Shown: positions 43,966-53,851, counted from the first letter of the stretch. The stretch is 54,549 nucleotides of DNA from an uncultured Clostridia bacterium (GCA_944387445.1 CALXEX010000011.1:1-54549), one strand, 5' to 3'. The notes: generated from the letters alone by a model not told the origin. Translations and numbers: made by a program.

Positions 43966-44670
43966 TTAAATTTCCATTCCTTTTTCTATACTTGGGCTAA
44001 CTATTTGCATCTGTTGCTGTTTTAATCTTTCTATTAATTTGTCAAAATAGCTTTCTACATCTATTACCGTAGTTTCATTATGGATTGGCATTCTTAAAAA
44101 TGCAACCTTTTTAGGATATCTATCACTATTATATTTTAGAACAAAAGCATGGTCCTCAAATTTCTTATCTAAATTACTTTTTATCTCTTCATTTTGTCTT
44201 TTATTCAAAATGTCCATAAATGTTTTTCCCTCTACAAACCATACAATTTTTTCTCCTATATTCTCTCCTTCATCATTTTTGGTTTCTTCTAAAGAAAATA
44301 GCACCTCTTTATTCTCATCTGATAAATTAGCAAAATTAATCATAATCCAAGCATATCCCCTACCTGCACTCTCATAAGTAGGAGCATCTAGAAACATTTC
44401 TTTACCTTTTACATCTTCTTTTTCTAATGCTTTTTCTCCTTCTTTTAATAAATTATTTTTATTCGCACTACTCATGACTGTTTCAATGCCTTTCCTTTTC
44501 AATTCTTTGCATGCTTTTCTTAATGGTTCTTCTACAATTTGATCTATCATTTCACTAGCACTACTCTCTTTAATTAAATTTATACCAAACCCTTTGATAG
44601 GTTCTATTTCACTAATTTTTCTATTGGGTCTTTTTACAATTTTAATTGTTTCCATGAATTCATTTTCCAT
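43966..44670 (-). CDS. Hypothetical cytoplasmic protein (orf234)
   Basis: 234 residues, RBS CGGAGG. No signal peptide or membrane helix. Sections such as YAWIMINFANLSDENKEVLF, EKIVWFVEGKTFMDILN and YPKKVAFLRMPIHNET suggest an alpha/beta fold. No family recognised. Confidence 0.65.
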   Translation of the reverse strand: MENEFMETIKIVKRPNRKISEIEPIKGFGINLIKESSASEMIDQIVEEPLRKACKELKRKGIETVMSSANKNNLLKEGEKALEKEDVKGKEMFLDAPTYESAGRGYAWIMINFANLSDENKEVLFSLEETKNDEGENIGEKIVWFVEGKTFMDILNKRQNEEIKSNLDKKFEDHAFVLKYNSDRYPKKVAFLRMPIHNETTVIDVESYFDKLIERLKQQQMQIVSPSIEKGMEI

Positions 44671-44802
44671 ATTTACCTCCGTAAATTATAGCTATCATCA
44701 GAATGTTATCATAAATTATGATGATTATCAACTCATTAATATAACAACATATGAATAACTTGTAATATGATTACCCTATAAAATTAACTTATGTATGAAA
44801 AA

Positions 44803-44822
44803 AGCTACTAGGAGTAGTAGCT
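44803..44822 (-). terminator. Terminator of the Bce-type transporter operon
   Basis: AGCTACTA and TAGTAGCT, with a T run on the minus strand. Confidence 0.7.
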
Positions 44823-44846
44823 CTTTATTGAAAAATATGCTTTTTA

Positions 44847-45200
44847 TTATTCTATATCCATTTCTGCTTTTACATCATCTGGTAATTCTTCTTGCTGTAC
44901 TTCTCTCCAATTAACAACACCTCTTATTTGCATCACATCTAATTCTAAATATGCTCCTTCTCTTAATTCTCTACTTGTTTTAAATTGAACTTCTTTTTCT
45001 TTTCCATTTTTGTTATATGCAGTTAATGTATATTGATATCTCATATCCTCATTAGCAGACAGTTCTTCGATTTTTGTGTTATCTATTTTTGTATAATATA
45101 CTGTTTTATGGACAAATAAAAGGTAATATGTGCCTATCATTAAACCTATAACAATGATTACTGCGATAATCATTGGGATTTTTTCTTTGAAATCTTCCAT
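44847..45200 (-). CDS. yxeA: YxeA family exported protein
   Basis: 117 residues. One N-terminal membrane segment (about 9-29, IPMIIAVIIVIGLMIGTYYL), then the YxeA (DUF1093) domain: VYYTKIDNTKIEELSANED, YQYTLTAYNKNGKEKEVQF, REGAYLELDVMQIRGVVNW. In Bacillus yxeA is linked to the yxdJKLM peptide-stress locus; here it is the last gene of the equivalent operon. Confidence 0.85.
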   Translation of the reverse strand: MEDFKEKIPMIIAVIIVIGLMIGTYYLLFVHKTVYYTKIDNTKIEELSANEDMRYQYTLTAYNKNGKEKEVQFKTSRELREGAYLELDVMQIRGVVNWREVQQEELPDDVKAEMDIE

Positions 45201-45250
45201 TTTTCCTCACACTCTCCTTCCTTTTCTGATTGAAAAAGAATTGTCGTTTT

Positions 45251-47347
45251 TCACTCCTCTTCTTTGATAATGTTCTTACTTCCTATATATGTCGCTAAAA
45301 AATACAATCCATATATCACACCAATAATTAGCGCTGTTACAATAACAGAAGGTAATAATTCTTCTGGTGATGCTAAAGTAGCAAGCATTGATAATACAAA
45401 TTTAATTCCAAATATAGAATGTATAATAGCTAAGGCTAGTGGTAACATGAAAAATATGAATATTTGCCTAAATAAAGCTTGATTTATCATCTTTTCATCA
45501 CAACCAATTTTTCTTAATATCATATATCTTTGTTTATTATCTGAACTTTCTGTTAATTGTTTTAATGCTAAAATAGCAGAACTTGCAATTAAGAAAATAA
45601 CACCTAAGTAAATTGCAATAAAGATGATAATGGTTGCTAATCCTTTACTTGCCTCTATTAGGCTAATCTTTGTCATGCCTTCCAATTCTATGTCTTTTTC
45701 ATTTAAATTCTTTTCCAATGTACTACCATTTTCTCCTGTAAGTACTTTCTCCATTTCTTCTTTTTCTTCATCTGTTTCGGCATTATAATTTGCTGCTAAA
45801 AATTGTTCTTCTTTCCATTCTTCTTTTAATTCAAAACTATCTGGAACTAATATAATTCCTGTGTTTACATGACTTGCAGACATTTCTATAAATCCACTTT
45901 TACACTCATCATATTTAGCATGTAAGGTTTTTCCATCAATTTTTATGGTTTTATTTTCTTTTAATGCTTGATTTCTTAATTCTGTCATGTTATCAAAATC
46001 ACAAAGTACAATATATTCATCATCATTTAAGCTATATTGTTCTTCCCCATATAATTTTGCAATTTTATTATAATCAGATACTTTTATAACTTCTTCTGGT
46101 GTATCATACATAAGCATTGAAAATTGTGCTTTTGCTGTTTCGTAATAATTTCCTAGACTATATTTTAAAGTCCATTCTGGAATTGTATATATCGGAATTT
46201 CTACAATGTCTTTTAATTGACTCATATCATAACCATTGGTTTCTAATGTATAAGTAATTGGATGTTTGGAATCTTCAATTTGTTCTTCAGTAGGATATAT
46301 CATCTTACCTGTATAAGAATCTTCATAACTTTCTGGTAAATTAGCTGTCTTATATAAATTCACATCTACTGGTGTCATTTCTTCTAATTCCGAATCTAAT
46401 GTTGTTTGAATAGATAAACTACTAGATAAGATACTGATTGTCATAAATAACATTAAACATATTACAGTCATTGACACAACTGTCGTATTAATCTTATTAT
46501 TCAATTGTCTTAATACAAACATATTAGTCCCTTTTAGATATATCTTTTTTCTAGTTTGGATAATTCTTAATATAAATCCTGATAAAGACCAAAATACACC
46601 TATCGTTCCTACAATTCCCATTAGAATAGGTACTAGCATTTTTTCTTCTGTATTTAATTCATAAATTCCTCCTGTAACAATATAATAAGCATATCCTAAT
46701 AGTCCTGCTGAAATTAGAAATACCAATATGGATATAATTGGATTTTTAATTTTAACTTTCTCATTTTTTCTAACAGCTGTTAGCAAATTAATTAATTTAT
46801 ATCTTGAAATGGTAAATGTATTAAATATCATAACGGCTAGATACATAACTGCAAAATAAATACATGTTTTGATACAAGCATCTTTTGAAAATACAAAGGT
46901 AAATTCACTCATATCTGCTTCAAAAAGTTTAGCCACTAATATAGACATAAATTGAGAACCAAATACACCTATAAAAATACCAACAATTAAGGAAATAATC
47001 CCTACTAGTATGGTCTCTATTAATATAATTTGTGATATTTGTCTTCTTCCCATGCCTAATGTCATATAAATCCCAAATTCTCTTTTTCTTCTATTTATCA
47101 AGAAGTTATTTGCATAGACAATTAAAAAACCAAGAATAATGGCAATAAATACAGACACCATTCCAAGCATACTAATCATGAGTTTTATCATATCTCTTGT
47201 AGATTGTGAAACTTCAAGCATTGCCTGCTGACTGTCCAAAGAGTTAAACATATAAAAGATGGCAACACCTAATACCAATGTTAAAAAATATATAGCATAA
47301 TCTTTAAAACTCTTTTTCATATTTTTAATAGATAATTTAAATAACAT
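45251..47347 (-). CDS. Bce-type ABC transporter permease (FtsX family)
   Basis: 698 residues, close to BceB/YxdM length. First membrane helix at 17-36, FtsX domain with LINRRKREFGIYMTLGMGRR, further helices to about 300, a large extracellular domain at about 310-555 (peptide-binding in BceB), then the last helices with RYMILRKIGCDEKMINQAL. It senses and detoxifies cell-wall-active peptides with its ATPase and feeds the two-component system. Its start overlaps the ATPase gene by 11 bases. Confidence 0.92.
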   Translation of the reverse strand: MLFKLSIKNMKKSFKDYAIYFLTLVLGVAIFYMFNSLDSQQAMLEVSQSTRDMIKLMISMLGMVSVFIAIILGFLIVYANNFLINRRKREFGIYMTLGMGRRQISQIILIETILVGIISLIVGIFIGVFGSQFMSILVAKLFEADMSEFTFVFSKDACIKTCIYFAVMYLAVMIFNTFTISRYKLINLLTAVRKNEKVKIKNPIISILVFLISAGLLGYAYYIVTGGIYELNTEEKMLVPILMGIVGTIGVFWSLSGFILRIIQTRKKIYLKGTNMFVLRQLNNKINTTVVSMTVICLMLFMTISILSSSLSIQTTLDSELEEMTPVDVNLYKTANLPESYEDSYTGKMIYPTEEQIEDSKHPITYTLETNGYDMSQLKDIVEIPIYTIPEWTLKYSLGNYYETAKAQFSMLMYDTPEEVIKVSDYNKIAKLYGEEQYSLNDDEYIVLCDFDNMTELRNQALKENKTIKIDGKTLHAKYDECKSGFIEMSASHVNTGIILVPDSFELKEEWKEEQFLAANYNAETDEEKEEMEKVLTGENGSTLEKNLNEKDIELEGMTKISLIEASKGLATIIIFIAIYLGVIFLIASSAILALKQLTESSDNKQRYMILRKIGCDEKMINQALFRQIFIFFMLPLALAIIHSIFGIKFVLSMLATLASPEELLPSVIVTALIIGVIYGLYFLATYIGSKNIIKEEE

Positions 47348-48104
47348 CGTTCAAATCACCTCCAAGAAGTGTTTGTACTTCGATGATTTTTTCAAAGAAT
47401 TGTTTTCTTGTATCTTCTCCTTTTACCAGCTCATTAAAGATTTTTCCGTCTTTAATAAAGATAATTCTATCTGCATAACTTGCTGTAAAAGCATCATGTG
47501 TAACCATTAAAATCGTTGCTCCTAAGTTTTTATTTAAGTGTTCAAATGTTTCTAATAATTGTCTTGCAGATTTTGAATCTAAGGCTCCTGTTGGTTCATC
47601 TGCAAGTACCATTTTAGGATTTGTAATAATCGCTCTTGCTGATGCCACCCTTTGCTTTTGTCCTCCTGATATTTGATATGGATATTTATTTAAAATTTCT
47701 GATATTTCTAACTTTTCTGCTACTTCTTTTACTCTTTTATCAATTTCATGTGCATTTACTTTTTGAATGGTAAGTGCTAATGCAATATTTTCATAAGCCG
47801 TTAGCGTATCAAGCAAGTTAAAGTCTTGGAAAATAGAACCTAATTCTTCTCTTCTAAATTTATTTAGCTTATTTCCTTTTAATTTAGTAATATCTTGATT
47901 ATTAATCATAATCTTTCCTGCAGTGACTCTATCAATTGTTGAAATACAATTTAATAATGTTGTTTTTCCTGAACCTGATGCTCCCATGATCCCAACAAAT
48001 TCTCCTTTTTCTACATTAAAGCTGATTCCTGCAATGGCTTTTGTTAAGTTAGATTTGTTTCCATAGTATTTTTCTATGTTTTTGACTTCTAATACATGAC
48101 TCAT
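47337..48104 (-). CDS. Bce-type ABC transporter ATP-binding protein
   Basis: 255 residues from MSHVLEVKNIEKYYGNKSN at 48104. Walker A GIMGASGSGKTTLLNCI, Q-loop GSIFQDFNLLDTLTAYEN, signature YQISGGQKQRVASARAI, Walker B MVLADEPTGALD, H-loop VTHD. Pairs with the downstream permease. Confidence 0.95.
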   Translation of the reverse strand: MSHVLEVKNIEKYYGNKSNLTKAIAGISFNVEKGEFVGIMGASGSGKTTLLNCISTIDRVTAGKIMINNQDITKLKGNKLNKFRREELGSIFQDFNLLDTLTAYENIALALTIQKVNAHEIDKRVKEVAEKLEISEILNKYPYQISGGQKQRVASARAIITNPKMVLADEPTGALDSKSARQLLETFEHLNKNLGATILMVTHDAFTASYADRIIFIKDGKIFNELVKGEDTRKQFFEKIIEVQTLLGGDLNDVI

Positions 48105-48196
48105 TTTAGTTTCATTCCTTTCTTTAGGCACAAGCTAGTTGGAAAAGAATTATTTCTCAACCTTGTAAACCTCCATTTATCTTTTATTCTATTTTG

Positions 48197-48260
48197 ATTA
48201 TAGATCTTATACTTTCTTTTTTCCATTGATTAATCTTACATTTACATTACATTTTTGTAA
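48197..48260 (-). promoter_or_regulatory. BceR-type operator and promoter of the transporter operon
   Basis: TTACATTTTTGTAA (48247-48260) reads TTACA-AAAA-TGTAA on the minus strand, matching the BceR-type TnACA-N4-TGTAA box. A -10 TATAAT (48202-48197) with a weak -35 (TGGAAA, 17 bases away) lies downstream. Confidence 0.7.
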
Positions 48261-48305
48261 GGTAATTGTGCGTTAACGAAATCAAAGATTTCTATGCATA
48301 AATTA

Positions 48306-48335
48306 AAAGGTAAGATGTTTTTATATCTTACCTTT
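48306..48335 (-). terminator. Terminator of the RR-HK operon
   Basis: AAAGGTAAGAT and ATCTTACCTTT, with TTTTAATT after it on the minus strand. Confidence 0.7.
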
Positions 48336-48367
48336 AAAACATATATAATTTAAAATTCATTTTTCAA

Positions 48368-49384
48368 CTATTTTAAATTTGTATAACTATTTTTAGGAAA
48401 AATAATTCTTACCTCTGTTCCTTCATCTTTTTTAGAATTTAATTCTATGCCAAGGCATAATTTATCACATAATTTCTTGCATAAATATAAACCAATACCT
48501 GTTGATTTTTGTCCTATTCTTCTTCCATTTTCTCCTGTAAAACCTCTTTCAAATACTCTTGTGATTTCTCCATTTTTAATACCAATTCCATTATCTTTTA
48601 TATATAAAATGACTTTATCATTTTTTGCTTTTGCAAATATTTCTATTTTCTTATCCTCTTCTTTTGAATACTTAATTGCATTTTGTATAATTTGGTTAAC
48701 AATAAATGTTGCCCATTTACTATCTGTATAAACTTCTTGCTCTAAATCTTTCAATTCTAAGGTAACTCTTTCATTTAATAATGTACTTTTATTTTTCAAT
48801 ATGGCTCCATTTATAATCTCTTTTAAGTTGGTTTTTGTGATGATATAATCTTTTTCTACTGCATTGCTTCTTGCATAATACAATGCTTGTTCTGTATAGT
48901 TTTCTACTTTATCTAATTCTTCATCTATACTTTTTGTTATCTCATTTTTGTGATTTTCAATAATCATTTTACTTACTGCAATTGGTATTTTTACTTCATG
49001 AATCCATAGTTCTATATATTCTTTATACTCTTCTTGAATATTTTTATAGTAATTTACATTTTCTAGCATAGATTTTCCGGTATCTTGTATAACTTCTTTT
49101 AAAATTTTGCCCTCTATAAAATTAGGTATTTTGATAATTTCAGAAATTAGATACTTTTCTTTTAACTCGTCCATATTAGCTTTTAATTGATTATAAAAAT
49201 GTTGTTTTCTTTTATATTCTAATAATAGCGAAATAACTACAACCATAACAATAATAGCTGTAATATATATTTTTACAACTATTCCAACAGGATATGCCAA
49301 CAATAATATTTCTATGCTAATTAATGCCAATATGATAGTTACAATTAATATGACTTTATCTTTTATAAAATCCCTATATTTCAT
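48368..49384 (-). CDS. Intramembrane-sensing histidine kinase, BceS-like
   Basis: 338 residues. Two membrane helices at about 10-60 with almost no outside loop, so it cannot bind ligand itself. Dimerisation/phosphoacceptor LWIHEVKIPIAVSKMII (His), N box NQIIQNAIKYSKEED, G1 IKDNGIGI, G2 STGIGLYLCKKLCDKL. BceS kinases depend on the transporter for sensing. Overlaps the regulator gene by four bases. Confidence 0.93.
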   Translation of the reverse strand: MKYRDFIKDKVILIVTIILALISIEILLLAYPVGIVVKIYITAIIVMVVVISLLLEYKRKQHFYNQLKANMDELKEKYLISEIIKIPNFIEGKILKEVIQDTGKSMLENVNYYKNIQEEYKEYIELWIHEVKIPIAVSKMIIENHKNEITKSIDEELDKVENYTEQALYYARSNAVEKDYIITKTNLKEIINGAILKNKSTLLNERVTLELKDLEQEVYTDSKWATFIVNQIIQNAIKYSKEEDKKIEIFAKAKNDKVILYIKDNGIGIKNGEITRVFERGFTGENGRRIGQKSTGIGLYLCKKLCDKLCLGIELNSKKDEGTEVRIIFPKNSYTNLK

Positions 49385-50058
49385 TTTAACAAATACCCCT
49401 GCCCTCTTTTGGTTTCTATTCTATCTTTTAAACCTAGTTCTTCTAACTTTGTTCTTAATCTTTTTATATTAACATTTAGTGTATTGTCATCAATAAATTC
49501 TTCACTTTCCCATAAATAGTCCATGATTTCATCTCTTGATACCACTTTTTCTTTATGTTTACTTAAATAATATAAAATACTATATTCATTTTTTGTTAAA
49601 TCTATTTTCTGATTATCTTTTTCTATAACTCTTTCTGCTATATTTAATACGAATCCATTACAGTCAATTTTTTCTGGGTTTCTACCAGAATTTTGGTTTC
49701 TTTTTAGCAATCCTGTTATTTTTGCAAGTAATATTTGTAAATTATATGGTTTTGTCACATACTGGTCTGCACCATAATTTAAACTCATTAATTCATCTAT
49801 TTCATTATCTCTACTTGTTACCATAATAATTGGTACATTGGATAATTTTCTTACCTCTTTACATACAAATTCTCCGTCCATATATGGTAAATTAATATCT
49901 AGTAATACCAAATCCGCCTTTTCATTTATGATGTCACAAATGGTATTATCAAATTCTTCTAATCCTTTTGCCATAAATCCATTTTTATTTAAAAACGTTT
50001 CTAATTCTTGTCTTAATTTTTTATCATCTTCAACAATTAAAATTTTTTGCATATACAT
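49381..50058 (-). CDS. OmpR-family response regulator, BceR-like
   Basis: 225 residues. Receiver: ILIVEDDKKLRQELETF, phosphoacceptor Asp in LVLLDINLPYMDG, VPIIMVTSRDNEID, and QYVTKPYNLQILLAKI. C-terminal winged helix IDLTKNEYSILYYLSKHK, NTLNVNIKRLRTKLEEL, ETKRGQGYLL. ATGs at 50058 and 50052 both fit the AAAGGG RBS. Likely binds the BceR-type box at 48247-48260. Confidence 0.95.
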   Translation of the reverse strand: MYMQKILIVEDDKKLRQELETFLNKNGFMAKGLEEFDNTICDIINEKADLVLLDINLPYMDGEFVCKEVRKLSNVPIIMVTSRDNEIDELMSLNYGADQYVTKPYNLQILLAKITGLLKRNQNSGRNPEKIDCNGFVLNIAERVIEKDNQKIDLTKNEYSILYYLSKHKEKVVSRDEIMDYLWESEEFIDDNTLNVNIKRLRTKLEELGLKDRIETKRGQGYLLK

Positions 50059-50165
50059 TTATCCCTTTCTTATTTTTAACAATTGAGCCTTCTTTTCATC
50101 CTATTTTACAGTTTTATAGTAACATAAATAAGAGTAATTATCAACATAACTATATCTTATGAATT

Positions 50166-50759
50166 CTAATTTATATTATTTACTAAAAATTCAATCACAT
50201 CATCCTCTTGATGACTTCCTGTTTTTCTTTCTTCCTCAGTTAAATCCACAAAGTATTTATTATTCTCTGGCATAATGGATATGGAGTCTAATGGATAACC
50301 TGGGGTCCTTTTCTTACAAGGTTGATTTACAAAATAGAAATGACTTTTGCTCCAAGTATATTCTTTTGATTTTTTTCCATTATATATTACCATTCCAAAT
50401 ACCCATTTTGCTGTTAATTTTCCACCATATTCATTCACTAAATGACAATAATATTCAATCATTTCCTCATCATTTAATTCTTTTCCATTTACTCTTCTAA
50501 CATGTGTTCCTGGTTGTTTTTCTTCTGGCACTTCTTCTATAAACAAACTATTATCCATTCCAATGGTTGTTATTTTAGTAGCATCATAATATGCTTTTGC
50601 TTTTATATATGCATTTTCAATTGCATTTTTTCCTGTTTCTGCTGGTTTTAGATTGATTCCTAAATCTTTTATTGTTAATATTTCAATGTTTCTTTCACGC
50701 AGTTTATTCGCATATCTTTCTATTTTTGCTGGATTTGTTGTTGCAAATAATACTCTCAT
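50166..50759 (-). CDS. Ham1/RdgB-like non-canonical purine NTP pyrophosphatase
   Basis: 197 residues, RBS TAGGAGG. MRVLFATTNPAKIERYANKL, ENAYIKAKAYYDATKIT, IGMDNSLFIEEVPEEKQPGT (DNSLF in place of the DSGL of RdgB), and GYPLDSISIMPENNKYFVD. A divergent member of the ITPase family that removes dITP/XTP. Related clostridial proteins with this variant exist, but the substrate may differ. Confidence 0.8.
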   Translation of the reverse strand: MRVLFATTNPAKIERYANKLRERNIEILTIKDLGINLKPAETGKNAIENAYIKAKAYYDATKITTIGMDNSLFIEEVPEEKQPGTHVRRVNGKELNDEEMIEYYCHLVNEYGGKLTAKWVFGMVIYNGKKSKEYTWSKSHFYFVNQPCKKRTPGYPLDSISIMPENNKYFVDLTEEERKTGSHQEDDVIEFLVNNIN

Positions 50760-50910
50760 AATTACCTCCTAAAATATATTTATATTTCATCTCCACAAAT
50801 TATTTATTGTTATGATAATAGCATAAAAAAAAGTAATTATCAAATAATTACTCTTCTTTATTTTTATATATTCTATATGATACTACATAAGATAAATATT
50901 ATTTTTCATA

Positions 50911-51207
50911 CTAAAAATCCCCCTCAAATATCATTCTAAACAGTTCTTTTACTTCTTCTTCAGAAATATTGGATATTTTTGAAATATCATATATTTTTTC
51001 TATATAGTCTTGGATTTCTTTTAATTTTTCTTCTTTGATTAGTTCTAAATTTTTAGGAGCAACAAAACTTCCTTTTCCTTGAACCGTTTTTATGAATCCT
51101 GCTTTTTCTAGTTCATCATAGGCCCTTTTGACTGTTAGAAAACTAATTTTTAAATCATTTGCAAGATTTCTCACAGATGGTAGATTATTACTAATAATGA
51201 TATTCAT
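50911..51207 (-). CDS. GntR (YtrA-type) regulator with N-terminal internal deletion
   Basis: 98 residues. The start MNIIISNN is the usual YtrA-type opening, but it jumps straight to LPSVRNLANDLKISFLTVKR, AYDELEKAGFIKTVQGKGSF. The helix normally between them (PIYEQI...GELKEGD, about 30 residues, first helix of the winged HTH) is missing in frame. The C-terminal helical tail is normal (EEEVKELFRMIFEGDF). Adjacent to an ABC transporter, its expected target. DNA binding may be impaired. Confidence 0.8.
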   Translation of the reverse strand: MNIIISNNLPSVRNLANDLKISFLTVKRAYDELEKAGFIKTVQGKGSFVAPKNLELIKEEKLKEIQDYIEKIYDISKISNISEEEVKELFRMIFEGDF

Positions 51208-51243
51208 TTTTTCCTCCTCACTGTTATCATCTGTTATGTTGTG

Positions 51244-51271
51244 ATTATAACGCTTTACAACAATATGTCAA
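51244..51271 (-). promoter_or_regulatory. Promoter of the gntR gene
   Basis: TTGACA (51271-51266), 16 bases, TATAAT (51249-51244). Confidence 0.65.
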
Positions 51272-51368
51272 TAGGTTTTATAAATTTTTTTATTTTAAGA
51301 AACTTCACCTCATTATATGCTGAAAAATTCACATATGGGCAAAATGGAAATTACTTTTTTTCTATATA

Positions 51369-51394
51369 AAAAGAACCACTATCTCTAGTAGTCC
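51369..51394 (-). terminator. Terminator of the ABC transporter operon
   Basis: GGACTACTA pairs with TAGTGGTTC around GAGA, followed by TTTTTATA on the minus strand. Confidence 0.55.
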
Positions 51395-51426
51395 TTATAT
51401 CATCTTTAATACTAATTCATAATGTT

Positions 51427-53004
51427 TTATACTCTTAACTTAAATGTTTTAGGTGCATACTTATATGCCAAGAATAAAGAAATTAAACAATATGCTATAC
51501 AAAATACGATTGTTGCTATACCAAATGTAAATATAGGCATTTTAATCTGTATCATATACCAACAAACAATATAAGTTAAACCTTGTACTACTTTATATGT
51601 ACTACTTTTCATTTCCGTATTTACATTATAAGGCTGTAGCAAATAATACATTACCAAATAATGAACTGAAAAGAATATACTCATTGCTATAATTGATACA
51701 AACTGAATTACATAATTTATTGGATTATCTGTTCCGCCAGACAAGTATAATAATAATGATAATCCTCCGCCTATTAGAAATGCTGGTAAAAGATTTATTG
51801 TTATTAATGTTTTTAATCTTTCTTTAAATATCCCTAAAATAACCTTTGGTGTTCTATAAATTCTATATGTTAGCATACTATGATCGCAATTCATAAACAT
51901 TGCTTGTGTAACAGATGAACTTCTATTTATACAATACATGATAAATACAAAGTATGGTAAATATACTAATAATATTTCATTTGTTTTTACTTTAAAATTG
52001 TTATTCATTTGAATACCAATAATCATTGCTATTATAATAAGTAAGATAACTACTGATTGTTTTTTTACAGCTTCTGTTAATATCTTTCTATGTCTTTTAA
52101 CAAACAAATCGTGGAAATATGCAAAACCTGATTTATTGCTTGTATAGTTTTTATCTAATTCTATTTGTTTTAGACTGGTATCTTTCATTACTTGTGTTCC
52201 AGTTGCTTTTTCTTGCATATATACATTGGATTCTGTTAATACTTGTTTATACATTCTTCTATAATCTTTGAAATTATGTATTTTTACTAAACTAATTATT
52301 CCTAATATTATTGCAATAATAAATACACACACGAACATAGTTTGATTTATTACAATATTTATTGCTGGTAATCCATAAGCTAGCAATAAACATACTGCTA
52401 CAAATCCCCAAACAAATTTTGTCGGTAAATTTTCATTGGATACCTTATTTGTTTTCTTAAAATCATATATACAATAATTCATTACAATTAGTTTTATTGC
52501 TAGTGCAAAAAAAGGTAATGTAATTTGAATCCACAATGGAACTCCTGCTATCATACCAAATAAAATTGTAAATGGTAGAAATCCAACAATTAATTTAATT
52601 AATTGGTAATAATAATTGGATAATCCGTATTCCCTAGCATTTATATTCATTAGAATTATTGCGTAATATTTATCCTTTGTAGGATTTAGCATATATGTAT
52701 TTAGCACGCCTCCTGCAAGTGTTAGAAATGTAAATATATGTATAAATGTATCTGCCTGATTTGTATGATACCAAGACAAAGCCATAAATATCATTGCTGT
52801 AATATATATAATTTTACCAATAAAAATATTTATTATTTCCAAAAGAATACTAATAATCCCTGCAAATATTTTTAGTCCTTTACTTTTATATAAACTATTT
52901 GGTAGTATTCTTTTTATTAATGGTAATTGTTTTATAGAGTAAATAATACTATTGGTTCTATAAGTGTTTTGCAATTTAAAGGAAGTTATAAATGTTTTTA
53001 GCAT
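51427..53004 (-). CDS. ABC transporter permease, large membrane protein
   Basis: 525 residues with about 12 predicted membrane helices, e.g. FAGIISILLEIINIFIG, LTLAGGVLNTYMLNP, FVCVFIIAIILGIISLV, VVILLIIIAMIIGIQ and VIQFVSIIAMSIFFSVHY. Charged cytoplasmic loop around ESNVYMQEKATGTQVMKD. No export-substrate clue. It ends one base before the ATPase frame region, so the pair forms one transporter, probably for peptides or lipids by analogy with GntR-linked ABC systems. Confidence 0.78.
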   Translation of the reverse strand: MLKTFITSFKLQNTYRTNSIIYSIKQLPLIKRILPNSLYKSKGLKIFAGIISILLEIINIFIGKIIYITAMIFMALSWYHTNQADTFIHIFTFLTLAGGVLNTYMLNPTKDKYYAIILMNINAREYGLSNYYYQLIKLIVGFLPFTILFGMIAGVPLWIQITLPFFALAIKLIVMNYCIYDFKKTNKVSNENLPTKFVWGFVAVCLLLAYGLPAINIVINQTMFVCVFIIAIILGIISLVKIHNFKDYRRMYKQVLTESNVYMQEKATGTQVMKDTSLKQIELDKNYTSNKSGFAYFHDLFVKRHRKILTEAVKKQSVVILLIIIAMIIGIQMNNNFKVKTNEILLVYLPYFVFIMYCINRSSSVTQAMFMNCDHSMLTYRIYRTPKVILGIFKERLKTLITINLLPAFLIGGGLSLLLYLSGGTDNPINYVIQFVSIIAMSIFFSVHYLVMYYLLQPYNVNTEMKSSTYKVVQGLTYIVCWYMIQIKMPIFTFGIATIVFCIAYCLISLFLAYKYAPKTFKLRV

Positions 53005-53005
53005 C

Positions 53006-53707
53006 TTAATTTTCCTCCTTTAGTGCTTCTAATATTTTATTTTTTAGGTGTTCATTATCTATATTGTTTTTATCTATTTCTTCTAAAATACCTTTATTTA
53101 AGATAACTATTTCATCACATAAATCTAATGCAAGTTCCATTATATGAGTAGAGAAAATAATAATATGATCTTTCTTTATTTCTCTTAACATTTGTTTCAT
53201 TTCTTCTGCTACTACAACATCAAAAGATGTTAAAGGTTCATCTAATAATAAGACATTTGGATTTGCAATTATATTTACTAACATTTGCATTTTATTTTTC
53301 ATTCCATGAGAATAATCTTTTAATAGTCTATCTCTATCCTCTTCTTCTATTTTCATAAAATCAAAATATTCATCTATTGTTTTCTCATTTTTTATTCTTT
53401 TTTTATTAATATCAATAAAGAATTTTAAAAATTCTCTTGCTGTTAAAAATTCTGGTACATTTGGTGTAGATAAAACATATCCTACATCTTCTGCTTCCAT
53501 TTTTCTTTTAGCATTATTATCTTCGATATAAAATTCTCCTGCATCTATATCTAAATCTTCATTTAGGCAATTAAAGAATGTTGTTTTACCTGCTCCATTT
53601 CTTCCTAATAGTCCATATATTTTTCCTTTTTCAAATTTAAAATTAATGTCTTTTAATACTTCTTTTTTTTCAAAATTCTTTTTTAGATTTTTTACTACTA
53701 ATTTCAT
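53006..53707 (-). CDS. ABC transporter ATP-binding protein
   Basis: 233 residues from MKLVVKNLKKNFEKKEV at 53707, with GGAG seven bases upstream. Walker A YGLLGRNGAGKTTFFNCL, signature LLKDYSHGMKNKMQMLVNI (SHGMKNK, a drug-export-like variant), Walker B NVLLLDEPLTSFD, H-loop FSTHIMELA. Works with the permease that follows. Confidence 0.93.
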   Translation of the reverse strand: MKLVVKNLKKNFEKKEVLKDINFKFEKGKIYGLLGRNGAGKTTFFNCLNEDLDIDAGEFYIEDNNAKRKMEAEDVGYVLSTPNVPEFLTAREFLKFFIDINKKRIKNEKTIDEYFDFMKIEEEDRDRLLKDYSHGMKNKMQMLVNIIANPNVLLLDEPLTSFDVVVAEEMKQMLREIKKDHIIIFSTHIMELALDLCDEIVILNKGILEEIDKNNIDNEHLKNKILEALKEEN

Positions 53708-53851
53708 AACTTTCTCCATTATTTCTACATTATTCACTCCTGCAATAGGATACTGATTCTCTCTCAAATAAAAAGAGGATGTTTTTTGTGCTTTAAGGAA
53801 CTTTTGTTGTGGTATTATAATATCATTTTTGCATTTTGTCAAATTTACAAT

